A DNA stretch of 64,000 bases from the NCBI GenBank assembly GCA_037445775.1, contig JBBIJX010000003.1, positions 1 to 64,000 of the forward strand, given 5' to 3'. The position numbers and the translations under genes are program-made. This document shows, piece by piece, positions 52,016 to 60,160 of this stretch. The notes under the pieces are model-generated. The model saw only the letters and a list, made by a program, of their open reading frames with translations, had not been told where the DNA came from and did no database searches. The first letter of the stretch is position 1. Every line of letters starts with the position of its first letter. The DNA comes from JBBUX01 sp037445775 (lineage in GTDB: Bacteria > Actinomycetota > Coriobacteriia > Anaerosomatales > PHET01).

Positions 52016-52438
52016 CTACTTCGTCTCGTCCTGGTCGAGGAACCCGCGCTGGAACGACTCGGGCAGCAGCTCGTCGAGGGTCATGACCATGACATCGTCG
52101 CGCTGCCCGCCCATGATCACCCGCATCTCGGGGTTGAACTCCGCGAGCACCTGTCGGCAGCAACCGCACGGCACGCAGGGCGCGGCCGAGTCGCCCACGA
52201 TCGCAACCGCCGTGATGTTGCGGAATCCCGCCGAGACCGCGCGGGCGACGGCGGCCTGTTCGGCGCAGATTGTCGAAGCGTACGCGGCGTTCTCGATGTT
52301 GCAGCCTTGAAAAGTCTCGCCCTCTTCCGTGTGGACCGCCGCGCCCACCCGATACATCGAGTACGGCGCATAGGCACGCTCCTGAGCCTCACGTGCGAAT
52401 GCGAGCAGTACGAGGTCAGGCTGGGTCAGGTTATGCAT
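52016..52438 (-). CDS. cdd: Cytidine deaminase
   Basis: Cdd hydrolyses (deoxy)cytidine to (deoxy)uridine. The 140-residue protein shows NIENAAYASTICAEQAAVA with the zinc ligand Cys and catalytic Glu, and PCGCCRQVLAEF with the other two zinc cysteines, matching the homotetrameric class. The ATG at 52438 has AAGGAG six bases upstream and overlaps the end of the corC-like gene by eight bases. The product feeds the pdp-deoB-deoC catabolic route. Confidence 0.94.
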   Translation of the reverse strand: MHNLTQPDLVLLAFAREAQERAYAPYSMYRVGAAVHTEEGETFQGCNIENAAYASTICAEQAAVARAVSAGFRNITAVAIVGDSAAPCVPCGCCRQVLAEFNPEMRVIMGGQRDDVMVMTLDELLPESFQRGFLDQDETK

Positions 52439-53681
52439 CGTGCGCTCCTTTGTCCTCGCGCGGCGCCGACTCAACGAGCAGCTGCCGGATGCGGGTCCCC
52501 TCCAACTCCGTCACCACCAAGCGCAGCCCTTCGAACTCCACTGACTCGTTGAGCTCCGGGATGCGTCCCGCAGCCTGGGTGAACAACCCGCCTACCGAGT
52601 CCGCGTCCGTATCAAGGTCGGTTCCGAAGGCCTCGTTGAGGTCATCCACTGGCAACCGCGCGTCGACCCGGAAGCGGCCTCGGCCCAGGTCCTCGATGAG
52701 CGCCTCCTCGCGGTCGTACTCGTCAGCGATGTCACCTACGATCTCCTCGAGCAGGTCTTCGAGGGTCACCAGCCCTGACGTGCCGCCGTACTCGTCGGCC
52801 ACGATCGCGATGTGGGTGCGCGTGCGCATCTCGCGCAAGAGCTCCTCGACCGGCTTTGTCTCTGGCACGAAGTACGGCTCTCTGACGAGCGCGGCCAATG
52901 ATACGTCCTCGCTGTTGTGCAACGCGGCGAGCAGGTCCTTCGCAAACAGCACGCCGCAGATGTCGTCGATCGTGTCGCTGTAGACGGGCACACGCGACAC
53001 GCCAGTCGTGGAGATGAGATTGACCGCGTCGGCGACGCTCGCGGTGTCCTGGAGCGCATGCATGTCGGTACGCGGCACCATGACCTCGCGCACGACCTTG
53101 TCGGCGAAGTCGCTGACCGCTTCGAGCAGCGCCTCCTCGGCCCCTTCGCGTTCGGACTCAGTATCCGAGTCCAACGTGCCGCGCCACTCCGGCGTCACCG
53201 CCCAAGGCGAGAAGGGACGCTCGGCGCCTGTGAGAGAGATCGCCCACTTCCACGGTCCCACGAGGACCCGCGCGACCGGGTAGATGACGCCGATCAATCC
53301 GTGGGTGAACGGCGCGGAGTCGAGCGCGACGCGCTCCGGATTGGTCACCGCCAGCGTACGCGGCAGCGCCTGCGTCACCGAGTAGCAGACGAGCACGCTC
53401 ACAGCGCCGGTAACCACCGCCGTGGCCCATCCCACCTCGAGACCCGCGAGCACCCCGGTGAATCCGGCAGCGGCATACGCAAGCGCCGCCACGAGCTCGC
53501 GAACCGCACGCAACCGGTGACGGTCGTCAGCTAGCATGTCGAGCGCACGCCCGCCGCGCCGATCCGCCTCGGCAAGACGGTGGATGCGTCCAGGAGCGAG
53601 CATGAGGACGGCAGTCTCCGAGGCGGCAAGCAGCGTCGAGACTACCGCGAGGATGATGGCGATGATGAGTGCGATGACCAC
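52431..53681 (-). CDS. CorC/HlyC family protein (CNNM-CBS-CorC_HlyC)
   Basis: The 416-residue protein has an N-terminal CNNM-like membrane domain with three to four helices (about 1-150, including ASETAVLMLAPGR), then a CBS pair (VMVPRTDMHALQDTASVAD and FVPETKPVEELLREM). DEYGGTSGLVTLEDLLEEIV follows, and a C-terminal CorC/HlyC domain (PVDDLNEAFGTDLDTDADSV). The family is linked to magnesium and cobalt efflux and to membrane repair; the haemolysin label is historical. The GTG at 53681 is preceded by GGGAGG at a longer than normal distance, so the start may be slightly off. It lies between the DgkA-PAP2 fusion and cdd. Confidence 0.88.
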   Translation of the reverse strand: MVIALIIAIILAVVSTLLAASETAVLMLAPGRIHRLAEADRRGGRALDMLADDRHRLRAVRELVAALAYAAAGFTGVLAGLEVGWATAVVTGAVSVLVCYSVTQALPRTLAVTNPERVALDSAPFTHGLIGVIYPVARVLVGPWKWAISLTGAERPFSPWAVTPEWRGTLDSDTESEREGAEEALLEAVSDFADKVVREVMVPRTDMHALQDTASVADAVNLISTTGVSRVPVYSDTIDDICGVLFAKDLLAALHNSEDVSLAALVREPYFVPETKPVEELLREMRTRTHIAIVADEYGGTSGLVTLEDLLEEIVGDIADEYDREEALIEDLGRGRFRVDARLPVDDLNEAFGTDLDTDADSVGGLFTQAAGRIPELNESVEFEGLRLVVTELEGTRIRQLLVESAPREDKGAHDA

Positions 53682-53726
53682 GACTGCGAGAACGCCTCCC
53701 TGTGTCCGGCTACGCCGTATGAACGC

Positions 53727-54461
53727 CTATCCGAAGAATACCTGAAAGACGACGGTGGTCAGCAGGACGCCGAGCACTGCGCCAAGAGCACTCTGCCAGA
53801 CGGTGTGGATCTCGGCCTCGATGCGGCTCTGGACTACGAGGAACGCGACGAACAACGCGAGCGCGAGCGCGGCGGCGCTCTCCGTGACGAACCCGATGAT
53901 CGCGGCGGCGGAGAACGCGAGAGCCGCGTGCCCGCTAGGCCACCCGCCGGAAAGCCACGTTCCTTCCCGGGTGGCCGCCTTGAGGACGAGTACCGCCAGA
54001 ACCACCACCCCGAGGGTGATGACGGTGAGATCCGGTGTGGCGAAGCGCACGATGTCGAGACCGTGCTGCAACACGTCGCGGACGCGGTCGAAAAGCACGA
54101 GGTAGGCGACGAACAACGCGTTGACGGCCGCGACGAGCACCGCTGCAGCCGCGACGTCCTTCGCGGTCTTGGCGAGCGGGTCGTAGCGATCAACCGAGAT
54201 GTCGACCGCCGCCTCGACAGCTGTGTTGATGAGTTCAGTCACGAGCACGAGCACGATCGCGAAAAGCACTGCCACAAGTTCGCTGCGCGTGACCCCGATG
54301 AGCAGGCTGCCAATGGCGACGGACAACGCGATGGCGACATGGACGCGCATGTTGCGCTGCGTGCGCAGTGTGTAGACGATTCCTTGGATCGCATAGTTGA
54401 AGCTCCACAGGATGGAGCCGCGGCTCGGCGGTCGCACGGAGCTCAGAACGCCGCCGACCAT
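53727..54461 (-). CDS. Diacylglycerol/undecaprenol kinase fused to a PAP2-type phosphatase domain
   Basis: The 244-residue membrane protein is a fusion. Residues about 15-128 match the DgkA/UdpK kinase: RTQRNMRVHVAIA, TELINTAVEAAVDISVDRYD (E76 and E83 in the catalytic motif) and KTAKDVAAAAVLVAA. Residues about 140-244 match PAP2: GGWPSGHAALAFS (PSGH at 175-178) and SRIEAEIHTVWQS, where the nucleophile-type H219 is present but glutamine replaces the usual aspartate four residues on. The first PAP2 motif, KX6RP, is incomplete. The protein could both phosphorylate undecaprenol and dephosphorylate undecaprenyl-PP, recycling the cell-wall carrier. Its ATG overlaps ybeY by 19 bases. Confidence 0.87.
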   Translation of the reverse strand: MVGGVLSSVRPPSRGSILWSFNYAIQGIVYTLRTQRNMRVHVAIALSVAIGSLLIGVTRSELVAVLFAIVLVLVTELINTAVEAAVDISVDRYDPLAKTAKDVAAAAVLVAAVNALFVAYLVLFDRVRDVLQHGLDIVRFATPDLTVITLGVVVLAVLVLKAATREGTWLSGGWPSGHAALAFSAAAIIGFVTESAAALALALFVAFLVVQSRIEAEIHTVWQSALGAVLGVLLTTVVFQVFFG

Positions 54462-54892
54462 GCCTCGAGCAACGAGCGTTCGCGAAGTTGCATCGCGGCG
54501 GCGGCCTCGTCCTCTTCGTGGTCGTAGCCGAGCAAGTGCAAGACCCCGTGGACGAGCAGCAAGTTCAACTCCTCCTCGACCGTGTGGCCGTACTCCTCGG
54601 CCTGGCGCTCGGCTACCTCAGGCGCAAGGACGACGTCACCGAGCGTCACGGGCTCGCCGGGCTCGACGACCGCACACGGGTCGTCACACGGGAACGACAA
54701 CACGTCGGTGGGTCCTTCCTTCTCGCGGAAGCGTCCGTTGAGTTCGACCATCTCGTCGAGCTCTACTATGGCGATGGACAGCTCGACCGCCACAGGCGCC
54801 TCCTCGCGCTCGAGCACGAACACCGCGAGGCGCTCGAAGGCCACGAGATCGAGGGGCTCAGGTTCGCGATGGCTGACGACGCTGATCTGCAT
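54443..54892 (-). CDS. ybeY: Endoribonuclease YbeY
   Basis: YbeY is a zinc metalloprotein needed for 16S rRNA 3'-end maturation and ribosome quality control. The 149-residue product has LNGRFREKEGPTDVLSFP and the zinc motif HGVLHLLGYDHE near residues 115-126, matching HGxLHLxGYDH. The ATG at 54892 has AAGGAGG close upstream and lies 35 bases inside the end of the HD-hydrolase gene. Gene order phoH-HD-ybeY-dgkA-cdd-era is highly conserved. Confidence 0.94.
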   Translation of the reverse strand: MQISVVSHREPEPLDLVAFERLAVFVLEREEAPVAVELSIAIVELDEMVELNGRFREKEGPTDVLSFPCDDPCAVVEPGEPVTLGDVVLAPEVAERQAEEYGHTVEEELNLLLVHGVLHLLGYDHEEDEAAAAMQLRERSLLEAWSAAF

Positions 54893-55895
54893 GACCCTCC
54901 TTCGCCTGAGTTCCCAGATGCCGCGGATACTCGCATCGTGCATGGAGCATACCCACGAGCATGCGCGTGAACATCGTGATGACGTGGTTGAGCTGCTCAG
55001 GCGAGAGGTCAGTGAGTTCAAGCTGACGGTCGTCGATCTTGTCCTCGATGACACCGCGCACGACAAGCGCGATCTCGTCGGCGTCAGGGTTCGTCAGCGC
55101 GCGCACCGCGGCCTCACTCGCATCGGCGAGCATGACCAACGCTGCCTCACGGGTCGTGGGGTGGCCGCCATGGTAGCGGAAGTCGCTCTCCACGACGCCC
55201 GGTTCGCTCGCTTGGGCCTTGTGGTAGAAGTAGCGGATAAGCGAGGTTCCGTGGTGCTCACGGATAACATCTATGACCGGTTGCGGCAGCTCGTACTCCT
55301 CGGCTAGTTCAAGCCCGTCGGTCACGTGCGCGGTGATGATCAGCGCCGAGTAGGACGGCCGCTCGAGGTCGTGGGGGTTCACATCCTCGGCGAGATTCTC
55401 GAAGAAGTAGCACGGCCGCTTGATCTTGCCGATGTCGTGGTAGTAAGCACCCACACGGGCGAGCAGCGGGTCGGCGCCAACCGCCTCCGCAGCGCACTCT
55501 GCGAGGCTCGCCGTCGCCAGCGAGTGCGCGTACGTTCCCGGCGCTTCGGTCATCAGCCGCTTCAGGAGCGGGTGCACCGGGCTCGCCGCTTCGATGAGCC
55601 GCACATCGGCTCGGCGGATGAGGAAGCGTCGCGCCACCGGAACCGCCACGATACCGAGCGCGGCCGCCACGAAGGCCCCGAGACCGCCCCAGAGCGCCGC
55701 CTGCGAGGCCTCAGCGGTAGAGGAGTCCGCGAGCCTGTCGCCCACGTACGCGACCGCCGCGCCGATGAGCGAAGCCGCCACGACAGCCGCGAACGCCACG
55801 AGCAGGAAGATGCGACGGGTCTTCGGGCGCATCGCAAGTGCGTGCGACGTGAGACGAGGCACGCGCGGTGGGCGAAGCATCTCAGCCGGAGCCAT
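54858..55895 (-). CDS. HD-domain phosphohydrolase, PgpH/YqfF-like but lacking the extracellular and 7TM regions
   Basis: The 345-residue protein has two transmembrane helices (about 29-50 and 68-88) followed by an HD domain: PGTYAHSLATASLAECAAEA, then LLARVGAYYHDIGKIKRPCY (HD at 153-154), IITAHVTDGLELAEEY and VIREHHGTSLIRYFYHKA. These match the c-di-AMP phosphodiesterase PgpH. Classical PgpH is about 700 residues with a large extracellular domain and seven helices; only the last two helices and HD domain are here. Position after phoH supports orthology. It probably hydrolyses c-di-AMP, but has lost the sensory part. Confidence 0.85.
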   Translation of the reverse strand: MAPAEMLRPPRVPRLTSHALAMRPKTRRIFLLVAFAAVVAASLIGAAVAYVGDRLADSSTAEASQAALWGGLGAFVAAALGIVAVPVARRFLIRRADVRLIEAASPVHPLLKRLMTEAPGTYAHSLATASLAECAAEAVGADPLLARVGAYYHDIGKIKRPCYFFENLAEDVNPHDLERPSYSALIITAHVTDGLELAEEYELPQPVIDVIREHHGTSLIRYFYHKAQASEPGVVESDFRYHGGHPTTREAALVMLADASEAAVRALTNPDADEIALVVRGVIEDKIDDRQLELTDLSPEQLNHVITMFTRMLVGMLHARCEYPRHLGTQAKEGHADQRRQPSRT

Positions 55896-56874
55896 CTGCC
55901 TGCGCCGCCTTGGCCTCTTCGTGTTGCTGGTACGCGGTGACGATGCGCTGAACGAGCTTGTGGCGGACGACGTCCTTGCCCGTGAGTTCGATGAAGGAGA
56001 TGTCGGCTACGCCGTCGAGGATGCCGCGGACCTCACGAAGCCCAGAGATGCCTCGCGGCAGGTCGATCTGGGTGATGTCGCCGGTCACGACGATCCTCGA
56101 GCCGAACCCCAGACGGGTGAGGAACATCTTCATCTGTTCGGCGGTGGTGTTCTGTGCCTCGTCGAGGATGACGAAGCTGTCGTTGAGCGTACGCCCGCGC
56201 ATGTAGGCGAGCGGCGCGATCTCGATGACGCCGCGCTCGAGCATCGTCGAGGACTTCTCGGCGTCCATCATGTCGAAGAGCGCGTCGTAGAGCGGGCGCA
56301 GGTACGGGTCGACCTTCTCGGTCAGCGTGCCCGGCAGGAATCCGAGTGACTCACCCGCCTCCACCGCCGGCCGCGTCAGTATGAGCCGGCCGACCTCCTT
56401 GCGCTTGAGCGATTCGACCGCCATCGCCATCGCGAGGTACGTCTTGCCGGTTCCTGCCGGGCCGATGCCGAACGTGACGGTGTTCGACCGGATCGCATCG
56501 ACGTATCGCTTCTGGCCTGCGGTCTTGGGCCGGATCGCTTTTCCCTTATGCGTGAGGATCACGTCGCCGTGAAGCGCCGTCGGCGTGCACTCCCCCTGGG
56601 TCATCAGGTCGATGGAACGCTCGACGTGGTCGGAGGTGAGCTGCTCGCCGCGCTCCACGAGTCCGATCATCTCGCTGAAGAGTGCCGAGACGGTGTCGTC
56701 GTCGGGCCCGCCGCCAGAGATCGTGATCTCGTTACCGCGTACCGCGATGTCGGAGCCGAATCGGTCTTCGATGACCCTGAGCAGTCCGTCCCCGTACCCA
56801 AGGATGCGGGTCATCTCCACCTCGGGCGGGACGATTAGGCGAATCTTGGTCGATTCCACGATGAGCGAGCACAC
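55882..56874 (-). CDS. phoH: PhoH-like ATPase
   Basis: The 330-residue protein has an N-terminal KH-like part (IVPPEVEMTRILGYGDGLLR) and the PhoH P-loop domain. IRPKTAGQKRYVDAI, Walker A IGPAGTGKTYLAMAMAV, LTRPAVEAGESLGFLPG and Walker B FVILDEAQNTTAEQMKMFL are all present. PhoH is an RNA helicase-like ATPase thought to work with YbeY in rRNA metabolism. The start is a GTG at 56874 with GAGG next to it. It heads the phoH-HD-ybeY chain, each gene overlapping the next. Confidence 0.93.
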   Translation of the reverse strand: MCSLIVESTKIRLIVPPEVEMTRILGYGDGLLRVIEDRFGSDIAVRGNEITISGGGPDDDTVSALFSEMIGLVERGEQLTSDHVERSIDLMTQGECTPTALHGDVILTHKGKAIRPKTAGQKRYVDAIRSNTVTFGIGPAGTGKTYLAMAMAVESLKRKEVGRLILTRPAVEAGESLGFLPGTLTEKVDPYLRPLYDALFDMMDAEKSSTMLERGVIEIAPLAYMRGRTLNDSFVILDEAQNTTAEQMKMFLTRLGFGSRIVVTGDITQIDLPRGISGLREVRGILDGVADISFIELTGKDVVRHKLVQRIVTAYQQHEEAKAAQADGSG

Positions 56875-57044
56875 CTCGGTTCGCGCTGTCGGATATCCGG
56901 ACGGAGATGATTATACCGCCGAAGTGGGCGTGTGCGCTCCGTCCGTCATTGGGCGGCACCCGGCGCGCACGCCACGCACGCCACGCAGCAGACTTCTGCT
57001 CGAGCGACCGCGCAGCATGCGTCCGGCCGGTCAACGCAGGGCGT

Positions 57045-57935
57045 CTACTCGGCGACAGCAGGAAACGGGCTCTGTCGACGTGAGAGCACGCCCTCAACCC
57101 CGAACAGCGCGAGCGCTGCCCACACGAGGCCGAATCCGAAGAGCGTGTGTGCCGTGATCGTCTCGCGATAGACGAAGACACCCAGGCAGAACTGCAGTGT
57201 GGGCGCGATGTACTGCAACACTCCGATCAAGGTGAGCGGTATGCGCCTGGCCGCCGAGGCGAACAGAAGCAGCGGCACCGTAGTGACCACGCCGGCACCC
57301 ACGAGCAGGAGGTTTGTGGAAGCGTAGCTGTGAAGGAACGCCCCGCCGCCACGCGCCTCGGCAGCGGCGAGCACTCCCAGAGCCGGCACGAGCAGGATCC
57401 CAGTCTCGAGTGCGAGCCCATGCACGGACCCGAGCGGAGCGAACTTCTTCACGAGTCCGTAGAGCGCGAACGTGACCGCAAGCGTCAGCGCTATCCACGG
57501 AAGGCGGCCGTAGTCGAAGGTCAGGTACACGACACCGGTGCCCGCGAGACCGACCGCCACCCACTGCCACGCACGCAGCCGCTCGCGCAGGAGAGCCACC
57601 CCGAAGACGATGCTGATGAGCGGGTTGATGAAGTAGCCCAGACTCGTCTCGACGATGTGACCGGCGTTGACGGCCCACACGTACGTCAACCAGTTCACGC
57701 CCACTAGCACCGCGGCCAGGGCGTAGACGCCAAGCACACGCGGAGCCCGCGCATTCGCGAAGAAGGCCCTCCACTCCCGCCAGATCGCGACGATGAGGGC
57801 GAGAAGCACGAACGACCAGATGATGCGGTGGGAGATGAGCTGCAGGGCCGGTACGCCTTCGAGGATCTTCCAGTAGATGGGAAGCAGCCCCCAGACGATA
57901 TAGGCGCCGACGGCGTACCAGACGCCGCGACTCAT
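57045..57935 (-). CDS. rarD: EamA/RarD family transporter
   Basis: The 296-residue protein has ten hydrophobic helices in two EamA repeats. It begins YAVGAYIVWGLLPIYWKILE and has SHRIIWSFVLLALI, YVWAVNAGHIVETSLGYFIN and PLTLIGVLQYIAPTLQFCLG, all typical of RarD. The E. coli relative is chloramphenicol-sensitivity protein RarD; the true substrate is unknown. The ATG at 57935 fits the conserved N-terminus; the open frame upstream is non-coding. It stands alone between phoH and mtaB. Confidence 0.9.
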   Translation of the reverse strand: MSRGVWYAVGAYIVWGLLPIYWKILEGVPALQLISHRIIWSFVLLALIVAIWREWRAFFANARAPRVLGVYALAAVLVGVNWLTYVWAVNAGHIVETSLGYFINPLISIVFGVALLRERLRAWQWVAVGLAGTGVVYLTFDYGRLPWIALTLAVTFALYGLVKKFAPLGSVHGLALETGILLVPALGVLAAAEARGGGAFLHSYASTNLLLVGAGVVTTVPLLLFASAARRIPLTLIGVLQYIAPTLQFCLGVFVYRETITAHTLFGFGLVWAALALFGVEGVLSRRQSPFPAVAE

Positions 57936-58095
57936 GTGGTGCCGCCTGGCGCCGTCTGGGCAGGGTAGTGGTTCGTCGTCTGGTTCTTCACGAACGGAGG
58001 ATAGCCGAACCGCGTCGCGACCGATATCTACGCACCCGGCTTGATCTCGCACGCGATGAGCCGCGCGAGCGAACCCCGCCGCAGTCAGAACCCGG

Positions 58096-59373
58096 CTACC
58101 GGCAGTCGACTACCATCTCCCGGGTGAGTTCGACCGTCACGAGTTCGCCCACGCTCGCGCCCGCAGCCGGCGCCCGCACGCGCAGGTACTCTCGAGTGGT
58201 CCCTTCGGCGACCCCATCCTCTACGCGCTCCACGAGCACTTCGACCGTCTGCCCGAGACGAGACTCGATGAAGCGTCCTCTGAGCGTCGCATCGAGTTCG
58301 CGCAAGTCGGCGGCCCGCCGGGCCTTCACGCTTGCGGGAAGTTGATCCGGCATAGCCGCTGCGGGTGTGCCCTCGCGGCGTGAGTAGCGGAAGACGTGCA
58401 GCCTGCTGAAGCCGATCTCCTCGCAGAACGCCATCGTCGCACGGTGATCCTCCTCGGTCTCGCCGGGAAAACCACAGATGATGTCAGTCGTGTAGGTCAT
58501 ACCGGTCGCGATAGAACGCAGTCCGCACATGATCGTCCGGTACTGCTCTGCGGTGTATGTCCTGCCCATTGCCGCGAGAACCCGGTCAGAGCCGCTCTGC
58601 AAGGGGACGTGGAAGTGCCGCACGATCTTGGGCGTGTACGACGTAGCCTGGAGGAAGTAGCAGAGACCCTCGAGTTCGAGACTCGACACGCGGATGCGCT
58701 CGATCGCCGTGCGACCCGCTATCTCCGCGGCAAGCCACGCAAGCTTGGGGAACTCCGGGTCGTGGTACTTGGCCGCGTTGACTCCGGTCAGCACGACTTC
58801 TCGCACGCCCGCATTCGCCAGCGCTCGCACCTCGTCGACGACATCCACTGCGGGCCGTGACCGAGGTACCCCGCGGGCGTAGGGCACAACGCAGTACGTG
58901 CAGAACGAGTCGCAGCCGTCCTGGACCTTCACCGGGACGCGGGTGCGAAACCCCGCTCCACCGCGGGTGACGGGCGTGGGCGCGGGCGACGCCGTGACGT
59001 TCGCTGGTTCGCGCACCCTGAGAGTCTCGATGACCTTCGCCGCGACCGTCTCCTTGTCCGGTTCGACGACAACACGATCGCCGAGCGCCTCGAGCGAAGC
59101 ACCATCCAGCGCGGCAAGACACCCGGTGACCACCACGACAGGCTTCCCCGGCGCTTTCAGAGCCTGCCGCACCGCCTTGCGCGCCTTCGCGTCGGCCTCC
59201 GCTGTCACGGTGCAAGTGTTGACTACTACGACGTCGGCACTGTCCGCTTCGACGACGCGCACCCCACGGCCCAAGAGCTCGGCGGCGATTCCGTCACTCT
59301 CGACGCGGTTAACCTTGCAGCCGAGTGTTGTGACCGCGACGGTGAGCCCGAAGCGCAGTGTTGCGTTCGTCAC
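58096..59373 (-). CDS. mtaB: tRNA (t6A37) methylthiotransferase MtaB
   Basis: MtaB is a radical-SAM enzyme that converts t6A37 to ms2t6A37 in tRNA. The 425-residue protein has the UPF0004 domain (VTTLGCKVNRVES, VVNTCTVTAEADAK and VVVTGCLA, whose three cysteines hold the auxiliary 4Fe-4S cluster). The radical-SAM motif CDSFCTYCVVPYARG follows, and a C-terminal TRAM domain (SRLGQTVEVLVERVED). GCKVNRVES at the N-terminus distinguishes MtaB from MiaB. The GTG overlaps the rsmE stop as GTGA. Confidence 0.94.
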   Translation of the reverse strand: MTNATLRFGLTVAVTTLGCKVNRVESDGIAAELLGRGVRVVEADSADVVVVNTCTVTAEADAKARKAVRQALKAPGKPVVVVTGCLAALDGASLEALGDRVVVEPDKETVAAKVIETLRVREPANVTASPAPTPVTRGGAGFRTRVPVKVQDGCDSFCTYCVVPYARGVPRSRPAVDVVDEVRALANAGVREVVLTGVNAAKYHDPEFPKLAWLAAEIAGRTAIERIRVSSLELEGLCYFLQATSYTPKIVRHFHVPLQSGSDRVLAAMGRTYTAEQYRTIMCGLRSIATGMTYTTDIICGFPGETEEDHRATMAFCEEIGFSRLHVFRYSRREGTPAAAMPDQLPASVKARRAADLRELDATLRGRFIESRLGQTVEVLVERVEDGVAEGTTREYLRVRAPAAGASVGELVTVELTREMVVDCR

Positions 59374-60155
59374 GAGCGCCCCAGCCCACCGAGTTCATGG
59401 ATGACGAGCGCGAGCCCGACCAGCGCCGCGGTCTCGGCGCGCAGCAAGAAGCGCCCGAGACCCGCAACTCGTGCACCGGCCTCGACGAGCCCGTCGACCT
59501 CTTCGGCGGTGAGCCCGCCTTCCGGGCCAACCACGAGAGCGACCTGCACCACTCCGTCAGGCCCCGCAGCCTCGACGCCGGCCAGCGCATCGGAGATGCC
59601 CCCGGCTTCTGCCCCGGCCTCCTCCCACAAGACGATAACCCCATCAAGCGGGGCCAGGTGCGCAGGCAGATCGCCCGGAACCACCGGGTCGTGGACGAAC
59701 GGCACGCGGTCACGATGCGCCTGCTCGGCGGCGGACTTGGCGATGCGGCGCCAGCGCTCCCCTCGTTCTCGCCGCTTGGCATCATCAAGCTTGACTATGG
59801 TGCGGCTGAAGAGAACCGGAACGACCTCTGTGACCCCGATCTCCACGGCGTGACGCACCGTGTCGTCCATCTTGTCGCCCTTGGTCACGCCCGCGACAAG
59901 TACCACGGCCATCCCAGGTCTAGGTGCATCAGGCAGTCGCTCGCCCACGTAAGCCGACACGCCACCGGAGTGCGCCGCCTCGACCTTCACGACCCAGACC
60001 CCACCTGCGGGCTCCACGCATTCGAGCTCCTCGCCCGCGCGCAAGCGAAGGACGCGCACCGCGTGGCGCACGTCATCATCGGTCAGCGGGAGGGTCACGG
60101 CACTGCCACCCGGCTTCGGCAGCGGCGCGGCGAGGAAGAACCGCGGGCGCGACAT
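59370..60155 (-). CDS. rsmE: 16S rRNA m3U1498 methyltransferase
   Basis: RsmE is a SPOUT-class methyltransferase acting on U1498 of 16S rRNA. The 261-residue protein has an N-terminal PUA-like domain (RHAVRVLRLRAGEELEC) and the knot: VTKGDKMDDTVRHAVEIGV, KSAAEQAHRDRVP, VALVVGPEGGLTAEEVD and LGRFLLRAETAALVGLALV. It lies six bases after dnaJ and overlaps mtaB, as in many Gram-positive genomes. prmA, often between dnaJ and rsmE, is absent. Confidence 0.95.
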   Translation of the reverse strand: MSRPRFFLAAPLPKPGGSAVTLPLTDDDVRHAVRVLRLRAGEELECVEPAGGVWVVKVEAAHSGGVSAYVGERLPDAPRPGMAVVLVAGVTKGDKMDDTVRHAVEIGVTEVVPVLFSRTIVKLDDAKRRERGERWRRIAKSAAEQAHRDRVPFVHDPVVPGDLPAHLAPLDGVIVLWEEAGAEAGGISDALAGVEAAGPDGVVQVALVVGPEGGLTAEEVDGLVEAGARVAGLGRFLLRAETAALVGLALVIHELGGLGRS

Positions 60156-60160
60156 CGCCT

